Assembly: GCA_964017065.1 (NCBI GenBank) | Contig: OZ024784.1 | Location: 2,106,598-2,170,597, forward strand | Length of the DNA stretch: 64,000 bases | Source of the DNA: Haliclona indistincta | Taxonomy: Eukaryota > Porifera > Demospongiae > Haplosclerida > Chalinidae | Direction: 5' to 3' | Part shown: in pieces, positions 48,140 through 61,755 of the stretch | Layout of the letters: each line of letters begins with the position of its first letter | Numbering within the stretch: the first letter of the stretch is position 1 | The notes under the pieces: model-generated | Databases searched by the model: none | The model's input: the letters and a program-made list of their open reading frames with translations, nothing else | What the model was told of the DNA's origin: nothing | Made by a program: the position numbers and the translations under genes

Positions 48140-50920
48140 TTAAACCTCGACAGAGGTGCTACTTAAAGTGACATAGTTTTCGGAAGAGCTTGACGGCTTT
48201 CTACTTGTAGTGTCGACAGTGTCAGCGGACATGTTGCTGTAGCTGCTACTCGATGTGCTTCTGCCCAATAGAGGACTGTGGGGCAAACTGGTGAGACTGT
48301 TTATTGACTCGGCTGAACTCAGACTCAGTTCCGAGGCTTGTGACTCTGCTCGTATCTCAAATACTCTCGATGGAACGTCACTGCGTAGATCAAGGGGTGG
48401 TACAGATCCGCCTCTGTTTCCATCAGTTGAGTCGGATGAGCACTCTTCTGTCACAGTAGAGGAATTCTTTACCACCATGCCTGAAGATCTCACACGTCTG
48501 AAGGCACTAGGAGAGTGATCTAAATTCGACATTATGGGGCCTGGCTCTGGAGTTGAATTTTGTGAAGCACGATGGAAGCGAATGTTCAGTTTTCGCGGAT
48601 CAACAGATGTTGGGTCAGCTTGATAAGCTAGGGCAGTAAGAATTGTAGCGTCATCTACAACCTGTGCTGGCTTGATTTTCTGCATTAGTATTTTGACGGA
48701 AATCTTGTGAAACTCTATTTGCGAGACGAACGGCTCAAAAGCAGTCTTCAGATCAATATCGCCATTGTCATTGACGTAACGCAGAGCCCACTTGAAGGAT
48801 GCTTCAAACTTGGTCTCCTCACAAGCTTGCAGTTCTTCACGACGAAGTACCAATCTGACAACATGCTGTGGGAGGAAGGAAAACGCCAACTGGTTCAGCA
48901 CAACTTCAGCATTACGATCCACGTATTCCAACATCTTCTGCACTAGAATCTTGGTGCTCTTGTATTGAATATACTTCTCAGCTGACGCCAGCAGTGAGCA
49001 CACAGTGTCAGTGTTGATAGCACGCTCTAGAAACTCGATACTAGCTAGCTTCAGCTCTTCTAGTCCATAGTGGTCGGCAGCATTCATCAAACCAAGTAAT
49101 GTACGAGACTGCAGTGTGACCGATCCAGTGTGTATGTACTCAACCAGCTGTTTGAACACCTCCGGATCAAACTCTTGAATCACCACAGTTGGTTGACCGC
49201 GACTGTCATACTTCTCAATGAAGCTCTCGCTAGTTTGTGCTCGGACTATGCCCTTTTTCTTTTTCTTTCCAGCAGCACCATAACCTGGCTCGTCATACAG
49301 CATACGACGAAACACCCTGCAAAGAAACAAACAAACAGTAAATTAATGCATATTTACAAATTTTGACCCGAGACGGCTACACAATGAATTCAAAAACTGT
49401 TGCACGACAAGCAGAAATGTACCTATTATATTACTATGAATAACACACAATGTGATGCGTGCACTGCACACAGCAGAGAATCTTGTAGAAACAATCTTTA
49501 AAGGATGACACAAACATGAGTATTCTTATCTACCAAGGGCATCCCTATGGTTGTTATGATGCTCACTCCATACTCAGGCTAGTGATACAAATTCAGTTTT
49601 GGTAGGAACCACAGCTGTTCTATGCTATTGATAACAGGTGTTTCCTGATACCAAAGAGGATAACATGATATTGAAAACACCGTACTCCTATAGCTACTGG
49701 TGTCTAACTTTGTCAGGCACTGCAGGGGAATCTCCTCTGTGCATTAAAAATTGAATGGTGTATAGCAACTTTGAACCTATTGTCACTATCCACTTCAGAC
49801 ACTATATTGTTGCTAAGTGCAGCTACATTGTCATGGTAGAGACATAACATCTGGTCATCACTAAATAGGGATATTTCTAGTATTCTGCAAACTGTGTAGC
49901 TGAAATCATCTACCTAATCTAACTACTGGATAATAGCAGGATACTATTTAGCTAGTTGGTGCTGAAAATGCCTGATGAAACTTTGGGGTTATGCGTTTAT
50001 TTTCATACTATCACTTGACTATAATTGATCCTCTTTCCTTGTGATAAAGTGCAAAAACTCGCTGTCATCACAAATATCACAAACAACAGAATTCACAAAA
50101 TGCACCCGTTACGACACGTGTTGTCTACACTTGTGTGAGAGCAAGTACTTCCGTATGTGAATGGTAAAGCTTTATCTGTCTCTGTCTAATAATTATGCAT
50201 AATGCTTGGAATGACATAAGCCTGATTATTACTGATTACTTTACCACTGCATCAACTGTAGTGATAGGACTAAGCTGTACCAGCCTACATTAAATCCACT
50301 GGGTATACAAGTGGTAGTGGTCACTCAACCATAAAGACCACCTCCAGACCACTGTGGGAATGATGCAGCTAGATGCATATAGCTATGAGCCTGAACATGT
50401 GCTAGAACATGAAACCTCACATCTCAAGCACAGCTGAACACACCTTAACTAGAGGTGACAACATTATTCTCACCAACTCTGCTATCACATGCACAGGCTT
50501 AGGAAACTAAAGCTGCAAAATGGTCTCAAGCACTGACCTGCTTCTGGCAGCTAGTACTGCTCTGACACCACACACAGGCTGTCTGTCTTGTCCAACGAGG
50601 AATGTGACGTCACAGAGCTCAGGCATGGACGCCAGAAAGCCCAGGTCGTGCGCTAAACCAGCGCGGTTGTCGAAGTTGAAGGAATTTTCCTCATATTCTT
50701 CCTCTTCTTTAGTAGTGGGCATATGCTCGTAGTGATCAGGCATTGCCAGTCGTCCTTCTATGTGGATAGAGGGAGAAACAGTGAACAATCTCCGGCGTGG
50801 AGTAGGAGAGAAGAAATGAGATCGAGTGGAGAGGAGCTGGTTGTTTATTTCGACTTCGTCTCCATCCGTGTAATCCAGCTCAGAGTCGCTTAAACTCGAT
50901 CCGCGTTTTTCATTATACAT
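48140..50920 (-). CDS. BTB-BACK domain protein, serine-enriched protein (gprs)-like
   Basis: Two exons, 50920-50538 and 49316-48140; sum 1560 nt, 519 residues. The acidic N terminus leads to a BTB domain starting at about residue 90 (LGFLASMPELCDVTFLVGQD, VRAVLAARSRVFRRMLYDEP). The BTB is interrupted by a Lys-rich insert (GAAGKKKKKGIVRAQ) before VVIQEFDPEVFKQLVEYIHT. A BACK domain follows (TVCSLLASAEKYIQYKSTKI). The last 120 residues are Ser-rich (SSSSSYSNMSADTVD). BTB-BACK proteins often serve as substrate adaptors for cullin-3 ubiquitin ligases, but no Kelch or other substrate domain is present. The plan matches the arthropod serine-enriched protein (gprs) group; orthology is tentative. A 1.2 kb intron splits the BTB domain. 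Confidence 0.85.
49317..50537 (-). other. Intron of the BTB-BACK gene
   Basis: 1,221 nt. No additional exon, repeat or gene is recognised. Confidence 0.6.
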
Positions 50921-51463
50921 ATCTAACTAGTAGTTGAAACCCTGCACGTCTAGTCTTGCATCCCTACTAAATCACTACGTGCTGTTTTTGTAGAACTCGA
51001 CAAATTAGCAGGCGCTATTTTGCACATTCCAAACATCCAGCTTATATCCGCTTTAGTGTGACCCCGTGTGCTCACCTTCGAAGCTGAGGTGCAGTGAAGA
51101 TGGTCGCTTCTCATTGCGGGGAATTCTGGTTTCTTGTGTAGCGCTCATCGTGCTCGGCTCTACAGGCACAGCAGCAGACAACACAAAAGTGACACACTAC
51201 ACGGAACAGAATTACATTAGTAGACCGTGTCGCGAAACATGGTGTGTAAATAACGGTGCGGCACGCCCAATGTGACACACCCATATTCGCACGTGGTCCA
51301 GACAAAAGAAATCAAACTGCTGTTAACATAGCTTCAAGGTTCCGCTGAGTAAGCTGTTCTTACCATGCTTTGATCTGATTACTACAGCCAGTCAAGAACA
51401 GATGGCAAACTGACTCTGACCCACCTAGTAGTAAACCACACCCAGTGACCCTCCATTACCAAG

Positions 51464-52863
51464 AGTACGTATGTAATGTGTCATTGATAACTGGCTAGCT
51501 GTCTCTATAGTGGAGCACTACCATAAGACCAGCAGTCAATACATATCAGATGCTAAGCTGATTAACGAATTAGAGATCAGTTCTGCTGGGAAGCCGTATG
51601 ACCTTGCCACCCGCTCACTGCACATCATAAAGGTAATTATGATCAGGTGCACTTCCAAATTGTGGACGCATTGGTCATAAAGGTCATGAACCTGCTAGCG
51701 TATAGCATGTAGAGACTTATCCTTGTTTGTTTACAGTGCATGAACATCACACTTCAGGATTTCCCACTCTGTGGGAAATTCCCACTGTAAAAATCTACAT
51801 TATAACATGCTGATGTTAGCTGCTGTGCTCAGATATCATCATTGTATTGTCTAGGATAATCCTGAAGCAGGCGTGGTTATCTCATCTCGTGGAAACTACG
51901 TCTCCAAAGCTGTCACAATAGCAGAGTTGATAAAGCGCAGAGATCCGGTATGCTAGCTGTTCTGCTTCGTGACTTGCATGTATTTTAACTGTTGTCATAC
52001 TGGTCAAGTTATGTGTCATTTGCTATACTTGTTTTCACAACAGTACTAGATCAGCCATGAAGAGAGCACGTGTGTGTACTATATAGTTATTGTGTTGTGA
52101 TAAATCTGTTTCTACTACAGGATGTGATTCAGGATACACAAATCAAGTATGTCAGGTAAACTTGCACCTTTACGGTAGTTGTACTCAACCTTTGAGAGTA
52201 TCCTAGAAAGTGGCAAACTGTAAACGCAGTGACATCAAATTTTGTCATAAATAAATTATTGTTAGTGAAGGAAATAGTCCATATAAGCAGAATGTATCAT
52301 CTGTCATATCCAATGAGAAAGGAAGTGTACAGGTGCAAATATACATTCCTGTGTTTATGTCAAAGCTCTGTACTCAGAAGAGATGTAACTGTCTATGAAT
52401 TATTTTAAGTTAAAATTTTTGCTCTGCTGTCTACATAATTTTTTCATAATTTTGTGCAGGCATTATCATATTTTCTTCTTCACAGGATCAACGATGTATG
52501 GGAGCCAGATGATGAGGAATTGGACACGTCAGTTTTCATATCTTGTACTGTTTTGCCCGAGCAGTTTATATACCATGCTCCATACATTTTCATTGTTTAT
52601 TTTCATTGCTTGTTGTTGACTATAGGCTAACAGTTGTGCGGAGAATACCGGCCATTGTTATTAAATTCACTAAAGAGCAAATTTCTGGTGCTGTAGCAGC
52701 AGGTGATGAGAAATCAGACACTCGAAAAAGTCTGGAAACTACAAAGACAAAAGATGGGTCAGCGAGTAAAGGTGGAATGAGAGGCAGACCAAGAGGAAAA
52801 AGAAGAGAGAAAAAAGAAATGGACACTGAAGAGAAACATGAAGAATCTAAGGACCAGTCATAG
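51464..52863 (+). CDS. RPP25L: Alba-domain protein, RNase P/MRP subunit p25-like
   Basis: Exons: one base at 51464, then 51511-51632, 51855-51947, 52121-52155, 52486-52527, 52626-52863; sum 531 nt, 176 residues. RPP25 family proteins bind the P3 arm of RNase P/MRP RNA. Exon 2 starts TG GAG CAC TAC, which is the family start MEHY only if an A comes from the preceding exon; AAGA|GTACGT at 51461-51470 supplies it. So the ATG is split A|TG by a 46-nt intron. The Alba core is ISSRGNYVSKAVTIAELIKR and VWEPDDEELDTLTVVRRIPA. The tail is Lys/Arg/Glu-rich (KGGMRGRPRGKRREKKEMD), as in related proteins. It is divergent from the BTB-BACK gene. Confidence 0.82.
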
Positions 52864-53033
52864 TCGTCTTTGACTAAAAATTTAAAACTTTCAACAGCAA
52901 TCAATTACAAAGTTATTGCATTTACAGGGAGAGTAATCAAATACTCATTAGGAGGTTTGTACAAACACTTAAGAGAGACGCATTATGAGATAAGTACTGG
53001 TAGCCGACTGTCTGGTGTAACACTACTGTCAGA

Positions 53034-56000
53034 TCACATAAACCATTTTCCGTCACTCTTCATCTTAAGGAAGGTATTTTGGGCTAGGCGCTCCATACTA
53101 GCTAGTCGTGATACCGAGCTAGCCAACTCCTCCACATGATTTTTGTAGACAGTCTTGCTTTCTTTACGATGCATACCATATGTGATCTTGCCGTCAAACT
53201 CATTTACTGGCACTTCAAACGAGTTGTCCACTGTGGGAATACTGACACCAAGATGGTCCTCAATATCAGATAAATACTGTGTGAGAGACCGAGATACATG
53301 TAACTATAGGCAGTATAGTATAGTAAGCATAACTATGCAGTATAGTATAGTATAGCATAATTATGATAAACAGTAACGTCACAGCTTGTTAGTTACCACT
53401 AGTTCAGAAACATGAACTAGAGAGCTGACACACTCATGTACTTGGCTTGTAACAGTTACACGTGCAAATGCTCGACACCTAGTTACAATGACAAACTGTC
53501 ACGAACTAGCTCATATACGATGCACGTATTATCATATATTATTATCGTGGGCTAGTGCAATGATCGTACCTGTAGCTCATCATACCAGATGGCGCACCCT
53601 CCATAATCCGTTAGTTCTGTATTTTTGCATTTCTTACCTCTGCTTGGGCAGCTATGATACCACACCTTGTAGAAAGTCACACATCATAAATAGTTGTACA
53701 AAAAGCTACTGGAGTACCTTTTCTTTCAATTTTGAGACTAGTGATATAGCTAGACCCATCCGCTCTGCTCGTCCCACACGTCCAATACGATGGACATAGT
53801 TCTGTTTGTCGTCAGGTAGTGTCACATTGATTACTGCAACACAATGCATTGGTTAGTAGGTGTGGCTATGTGCATGGTTACCATAGGGAATGCCCTTAAT
53901 ATCAATACCCCTTGCAGCCACGTCAGTGCATATTAGGAACCGAACTTCTCCATCCTAGAGGAACAGGAAATGCAGTGAGGCGCTTAATATTTCACAAATT
54001 AGCACTGAGGACACATTAACCAAAATATAGGGCATCACTTCCATTTCCATAAACATGTAAACATGACGTCAACTAAAGTCTTGTTAATTGAAATACTGAA
54101 CACTGGAAAAATACTATTTTAGTAGCTCGTGAATTTTAGTGCTCTTCAGTACAGAAATGTTGGAGGAGTGTGGGTAAAGTCTTACCTTGAATGCTTGAAG
54201 ATTATCTCTTCTTTCCTGAGGTCTTCGATCTCCATGAAGACAAACACATGAAAACTCATTGACCATAGTCTTGAGGCCTAGGACACACAGGAACAATGAT
54301 CACTAGTTGAAGAGGCTGCTGCATGCTACCTCCACCAAGCCTCTGAAGGTAATTCTCGATATTGTCACAATCGAGTTTAGTGCGGCAGAAGACAATGGCT
54401 TGGTCCATGTTGTGAGCAGTAATAGCTTTGACAAGATACTCAGCTTTCAACACCTTGACAGCTTCAGACAATGCCTCTATACAATGTAAAATTTAGTGTT
54501 GTAATTTTTAACAATAACAACACTAAATTTTAGTAAGGGTCAAATCATTATTGTTAACAATAACAAACTATAACTAATATTACCAGACTGAACTTTTACA
54601 ATTACATTTTTAATTAATAACAAATTAGACCAACATTAATTAGTTATTGTAAAGTGGTTAAAAAGGCAAAAACCAATCATGTGAGACACAATTGATAGCA
54701 TCTTTTTCATGTGATTGCTGTAATACAGCATGTTTCAAGACCTTATCACAGCTAGGAAGGTAATTCTGTTATTTCTATTAAAAAGTAATAACACTCCATT
54801 AACAATAACAATAATTCACTATAACTAAAAACTAAATGCGCTCAGCTGAATGCGCTCAATTTTATTGTTACCAAAATAATAACTATAACTATAAAAAACA
54901 ACGACAATGTTATTTTAACAATAACTAAACTAAAATTAAACCTCATTACTTTTACAACACTAGTAAAATTCATCATATGTATTCTTGCCCAGATGACTAG
55001 AAACTTTCGTGTTAACCCTTTAAGCCCTGATGATGCAATTTAGTGTCATAATTGACTCCACCTACTTTAGACATAAATAGTGTGAAAAGTGCTTTAGAAA
55101 GGTCAAACTAAGTTTAATTGCAAAAGACGTACGACTTTACTTGAAAAACCCACTGTTTTTCAGCATGCCCTCCCCACTAAAACGTACAGCACAGGGGAAT
55201 TTTAAAGGAGGCGTTCGTTAACCCGGGGTTCGAAGTGGCAGAGCTCCTCACCGCTTTTGGCATTTTAGGGCTTCAGGGTGCCGAAAATATTGTCTGAACT
55301 GTGCTGTTTGCTCACATGGACACCACCAGGTTTTGTATCAGTCAGCAGGGCAAAAGAAGACCAAAATTAGCTGAAAATAACGAGTTCGCAACACTAAGTG
55401 GCTTCAGTTCCGAAGTGGGAGCTAGTGGCCAACTCGAAGTTTAGTACATGGTCATAAACTTTGGCATGCCAGGAGAAACGCTGTTAGTTTGGAATAGCTA
55501 GCGTACTGCATGTTGTAGAAATTTGCGAGACAAACTGCCAGTTTAGAGCAAGCCAAATTATTGTCAATATAATTCAGTAACTAAAGAGTTAAACTAATCA
55601 ATTATTTACAGGCACCATCTGCAAATTTTAGGTATAAATTTTAGATATTGTGTCAAAAACTGGATACGAGCTCAATCATGACACTATCATCAAATTTTGA
55701 TGTTACCGAAATTATTTTAGTAATATTTCATTTCTACACATGTGTTCACAGAATACAAGTGCTCATACAAACCTGGGCTCCGCCTACCACCTCCAGTTTG
55801 ATCATTGTAGTGGATACCATCAGTCTAACAGGTACAAGCAGTGTCACAGTGTCGTCATGGTAAATGCCTACCTTAACTTGCTGCTTGAGCTTGTGCCATG
55901 ATACATCAGCAATGGGATCAACACTACACACCTACACAGGAAGGAAGGAAAGAGAGGAAAGATCAAAACAGACCAGGAAAAGGAGTGGAACAGAACTGGG

Positions 56001-59000
56001 AAGTGGTTGTTAGCTTCACATACCACATGATGGACTGTCTCAGGAACAGAATCTTGACCTTTCAGATCGATCCAAGTTGGAAAATGCATCATTTTCTCCT
56101 ACAAAAATTTTGTAAGCATTTTATATTATTGTCATTCAAACTTACAGCCATTTTTTTGACCTCAAAATTGTGAAGTGTAGCAGAGCACACTATCATCTGG
56201 AAATGATGAATTGTAATAGTAAAGTAAAAGTTTTAACAAAAATGACAAATTATTTTCAGAACGGCATTTTTATGCCTACTTGCAAACGATGTCCTCCGGG
56301 AGAAAATTTTGGAATTTTGTTGTAAATCTTGTTTACTAGCTCTCCGTGACCTTGACTCAAGAGACCATCCTGAAAGGAAGTGATGATAGGGTAGAGGTAT
56401 GATGGTGGTATAGGGCTTACCGCTTCATCAAGAATGTAGAATTGTACCTGCAGAACACATCATGCATTGATTATTGCATGACCACATAAAATGGTATTTA
56501 AAGTGCAAATACCTGTCCCTCTAAAATGAGAACACAATTTGAACAGGCATGAAATGCATTCCTCACCCAAGACAAGTTTTACTGCCTTACTGGTGCAAAG
56601 CATTTAAAACACATTAATTTTGTGAATGCACTCCAATACTTTGCATCCACTTAAATGTATAGAGATAAAGAACCACACAGGTACCTTAGAAAGGTCCAGC
56701 TTATTAGTACTGATGAGGTCATCAAGGCGACCTGGTGTGCCCACAACAATATCCACCTAACAGCAATGGAGACAGCATTAGGTTGTGTTGAGCCATGGAG
56801 ATGACTCACTCCATTGTCCAGTGCGGTGATCTGAGCCTTGACGCTTTCTCCACCTACCACCAACAGCTCTCTAGAGAATGAGAGATGAACCCAGACATAC
56901 AGGCACTCATAAAGTGCAATAGATCAGGATGCGTCCTTTCATACATGTACTTATTTCAGTTAAGGAAATGCTAACCACATGTTATGATTAGGTGAGCATG
57001 CTTATAATTTTTTAGAGCTACTTGATTTCCATTTAAACCAAAGTCATTATGCTAGCATAAAACAAGATGCATACCGTACTCCAGGAGCAGGTATGTGCTT
57101 CTTGAAGAGAGTGATGTTGTCATAGGTCTGCTGTGCTAGCTCACGAGCTGGCTGCAAGTAGAACACAATAACACTCTGTTCTGCAAACAGAGAGTTCTCA
57201 GAGACTATTGCACATTTGTGAAAAGTTGCTTGTGAACATTTGTCATTTCTCACTAGATCTATCACAACACAGGCTCACCATCACCCACTCACACACACTC
57301 CCACACACACTCACGCAGACCTCAATGATTATAGCTGAAGGTGTTCTAATGTTAGTTTTTCCTCCTTTGACCTGTGGCTTACTAGCCTGCGGTGCGAGGA
57401 GTTTGGTAGCTTTGGTCAAGGCTACAAAACCGCCCTAAGCAGAAAACACAAATATAAAAGTCAACATTCACACTTAAAGTGTAGCAGAGTACCTTTGGTG
57501 GATATTTAAGTGGTGAGTCGCCAAAATTGAACTTCATTTCTGCATTCTAGATACAAAAAAGTGGTATCTAGAATGAAGTGGTATCTAGACATTAGTGAAC
57601 GTCCTCACCTTAAGCACAACAGCTGCAAAGAATGTTTCCCCGTTCAAATGTCTCGGAATATCAAAAGCAGATCCAAGATCTTTGCCTACAAATGGACACA
57701 AACACAAGTTACTCAGGTGTGTGGTGCCAAGCAGACCATACCATTCTTGGTATATGAAATAACTCCTCCATCTAGATCAATAAAACAGCCAATGACATCG
57801 TCTTTACCATATGCCTAGGAACGGATAGTGACTCATTATCAGCAACAAAGCTGGAGGTTGATCGAATGACCAACACTAACAAGCTGTGAATTGTGTGTTT
57901 TTCTGTTCAAATTAGCTTTCAGCTATTGTGCTATTTTTATTGAAACATGCAAACATACCACACCGATCTATAGTGTGACTAAAAACAAATTTGCTCTCTT
58001 CGATGAGCAGTAGTGTTTGAACAAAATTAGCATGACTAGTCCAAGTAGAGCAGTTATGCTTGTCGCCAGACATTTTCTAACAAGTTGGGTTAATCTGGAG
58101 TGTCTAAAGAGCTTACATTGTCTGATTGACTCTAACCACACTACAATGTAAAATCCATTACACACACTGGCTAGGGACATTAGCGTGAAATGGAGCATTG
58201 AAGAAACACGGCTACAGTCTTCGACACTAAAAATTAATTTTAAAAGTGCCAACCTCTCCGTAATCATCAAATTGACTGCAAGTAGATTTCTTGCCTGTTC
58301 CACCAAAGCCAAATCCAAAATTGTCCTTGCCTATCATGGAAGAGAGAGAGTAGAAAGAGAAGGAACACAACACCAGTTTTACCCAGCTCTAGTGTTCCAG
58401 CTTGTGTAGCCCATCCAACTCGACACAACCCTTCATCAGTCACAGTTGCCTCGTAATAGTACTTGCCTGTTTCAATGAGCGCTGTAAAATTGAGCAACCA
58501 AAAGCTAGCTGCTACCTTGATTGGCTCCCTGTGTGGATCGACAGCCCTGCCATGACCTGAGTTCACGGCACTGACACAGCAATCCATCAGGAGATATAGC
58601 TGGAAAAAAAACACCACATATGATGCTGGTAGCAAGCCCTGCTGTCTACTCACCAAAACTTTCTCCTCTGTCGTACATGCTCATAGTAACTTTACCACCA
58701 GCTCCGGTAACTGCCGTGTAATAGCTACAATATTTAAAGACAACAAAGTAGTTTACCCGACTTATTGGTCAGTTTCCCTTCTCTGAGATCTCGCAGAGTT
58801 TCATAAACAATTTGTATCACAGGAAGTGAAAAAGCCTATCAGTAAGGCCTGATAGATGACTACTTGTGTAAAATGTGACACTCACTCCAGTTTTTCCGCT
58901 GCCAGTTTCAGCTGCCTGAAAGAGATAAAAGAAACTGAAAGGATGGAGTTTTTATTAGCAAAAAATCAGCGTAAACTTCTAACACAGAATGGTAAAATAA

Positions 59001-59499
59001 TGTTCACATTTGGTGTCATTCTGTTTCAAAATGCCCTATGACTACAACCAGTGACATTTGTAGAAGTGTCACATACCATGAGTACGTCACCTCCTCCCAG
59101 TATGAGAGGGATGGCCTCCGCTTGCACATCAGTCGGTAGTCTACAATAAAAACAGGATAGCCTCGAGTAAAATTCTTTACTGATGACCTTGACAAGAAAT
59201 TTTGTTTAGTCAATGGTGCGTTATTATTAGTGCATTTACAAATTCCAAACTCGGCGGTTATGTCATAGATTATTGTCTGATTATGCAACTCACAGCCAGT
59301 CCAACTCTTCCACAGCCTGTAATATCTCTGGTAAAACACCAAGCTCTGAAAAAGTGTTGATATAATTTTTTATGAATGAACAGTTACAAGCTAGCTAATT
59401 GAGGGCAGCACACACACAGAGAGAAGACTGAAAAAGCATATACCCATAATAGGGTCGTTAGAAGGCAGAAAAACGCGCCTTACCTGCAAATGCCGTCAT
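53034..59499 (-). CDS. DDX1: DEAD-box RNA helicase DDX1
   Basis: Twenty-seven exons run from the 16-nt first coding exon 59499-59484 to 53276-53034; the sum is 2151 nt, 716 residues (human 740). Middle exons include 59140-59077, 58915-58886 (30 nt), 58837-58757, 57434-57321, 56447-56421 (27 nt), 54476-54330 and 53833-53718. DDX1 acts in tRNA ligation, mRNA transport and RNA repair. It has the DDX1-specific SPRY domain inserted between motifs I and Ia ([24 protein letters not shown]). Helicase motifs are [53 protein letters not shown], and [13 protein letters not shown]. The C terminus [13 protein letters not shown] is family-specific. The start [20 protein letters not shown] matches the human start. 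Intron 54477-55871 is the longest and very AT-rich. Confidence 0.97.
54477..55871 (-). other. Long AT-rich intron of DDX1
   Basis: About 1.4 kb. Its first 490 bases (to about 54970) are AT-rich with many AACAATAAC-type words and a hairpin (AAATTTAGTGTTGT / ACAACACTAAATTT at 54488-54533). The rest shows no gene or clear repeat. Confidence 0.65.
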
Positions 59500-59792
59500 A
59501 GCGCTATAGGCTAAAAACGCCCTCAGCCACGTGCAATACTGATTTTCCCGCCCCGCAATTAATTTTTGAATTTTTCATAGACTGTATCCTGACAGTACTA
59601 AACAACAACATTCACAAAAGATACAAATATAATTTGCAATTTTAAAATAAGATTTGATATTTACCAGTGAATGATCAATGGTAGTATGTGTTCAGATGAT
59701 GGTAAAATACGAGTGAAATATATTAGGTACAAAAGGTCGATTAAAAACAGCTATAATGAGGGTAGATTACTGTCTATATGGCTAGCAATGGA

Positions 59793-61232
<1,440 letters not shown>

Positions 61233-61755
61233 GAGTACGAGATATCGACTATGAAGCTTGCAGTTTGCAAGTTGAAATACACACTCTGATTAACACGGTG
61301 AGTTGCTAACGAGCTCTGAGTACTACTGTGCAACAGTTGACAATACTTGAGCGGTCTTGCCGTTTTCTTACTGCTGTATCAAGCAGAAGACAGTTTTTAT
61401 AAGAACAGTTTTCATTAATTATTCATAAACAACCATGAATATCATTATAGTAAATGCGTAGTAAAGCCTACGTGGGAGTTGGACCACGCGACATGCATCT
61501 TTGAACAGGACCAGGGTCCGTCGGCACGGACGAGTGCACGTCGAGATGAGTAAATCATTTTCAAACATCATGAATTTATTATCAAATGATTGATGGAAAC
61601 AGAGAGACAAGTTGTACAGAGAGAAAAAAAACAACACTTGATGAAACCAAAAATAACAAGTGTGAGAATGGATCCAATGTGAATGCAAGTCCTTGACAAT
61701 AATTATATGCACAATGAAACAGTAGCTTAAAGGGAGTGTCTTTCGCATGAGAATT
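61233..61755. other. Spacer between SF3B1 3' end and homeobox gene
   Basis: 523 bp holding the homeobox promoter and the SF3B1 3' UTR. A small GC-rich hairpin (GTCCGTCGGCACGGAC) lies at about 61516. It has no tRNA A/B boxes, and I see no gene. Confidence 0.5.

Noticed and set aside
58254..58330. Possible GC donor inside a DDX1 exon (GGAACAG|GCAAGA)
   Set aside because: Reading through gives [17 protein letters not shown], which matches DDX1 SPRY domains, so no intron starts there.
61455..61560. GC-rich stretch with hairpins, considered as a tRNA or snRNA
   Set aside because: No A or B box, no cloverleaf and no conserved small-RNA motif.
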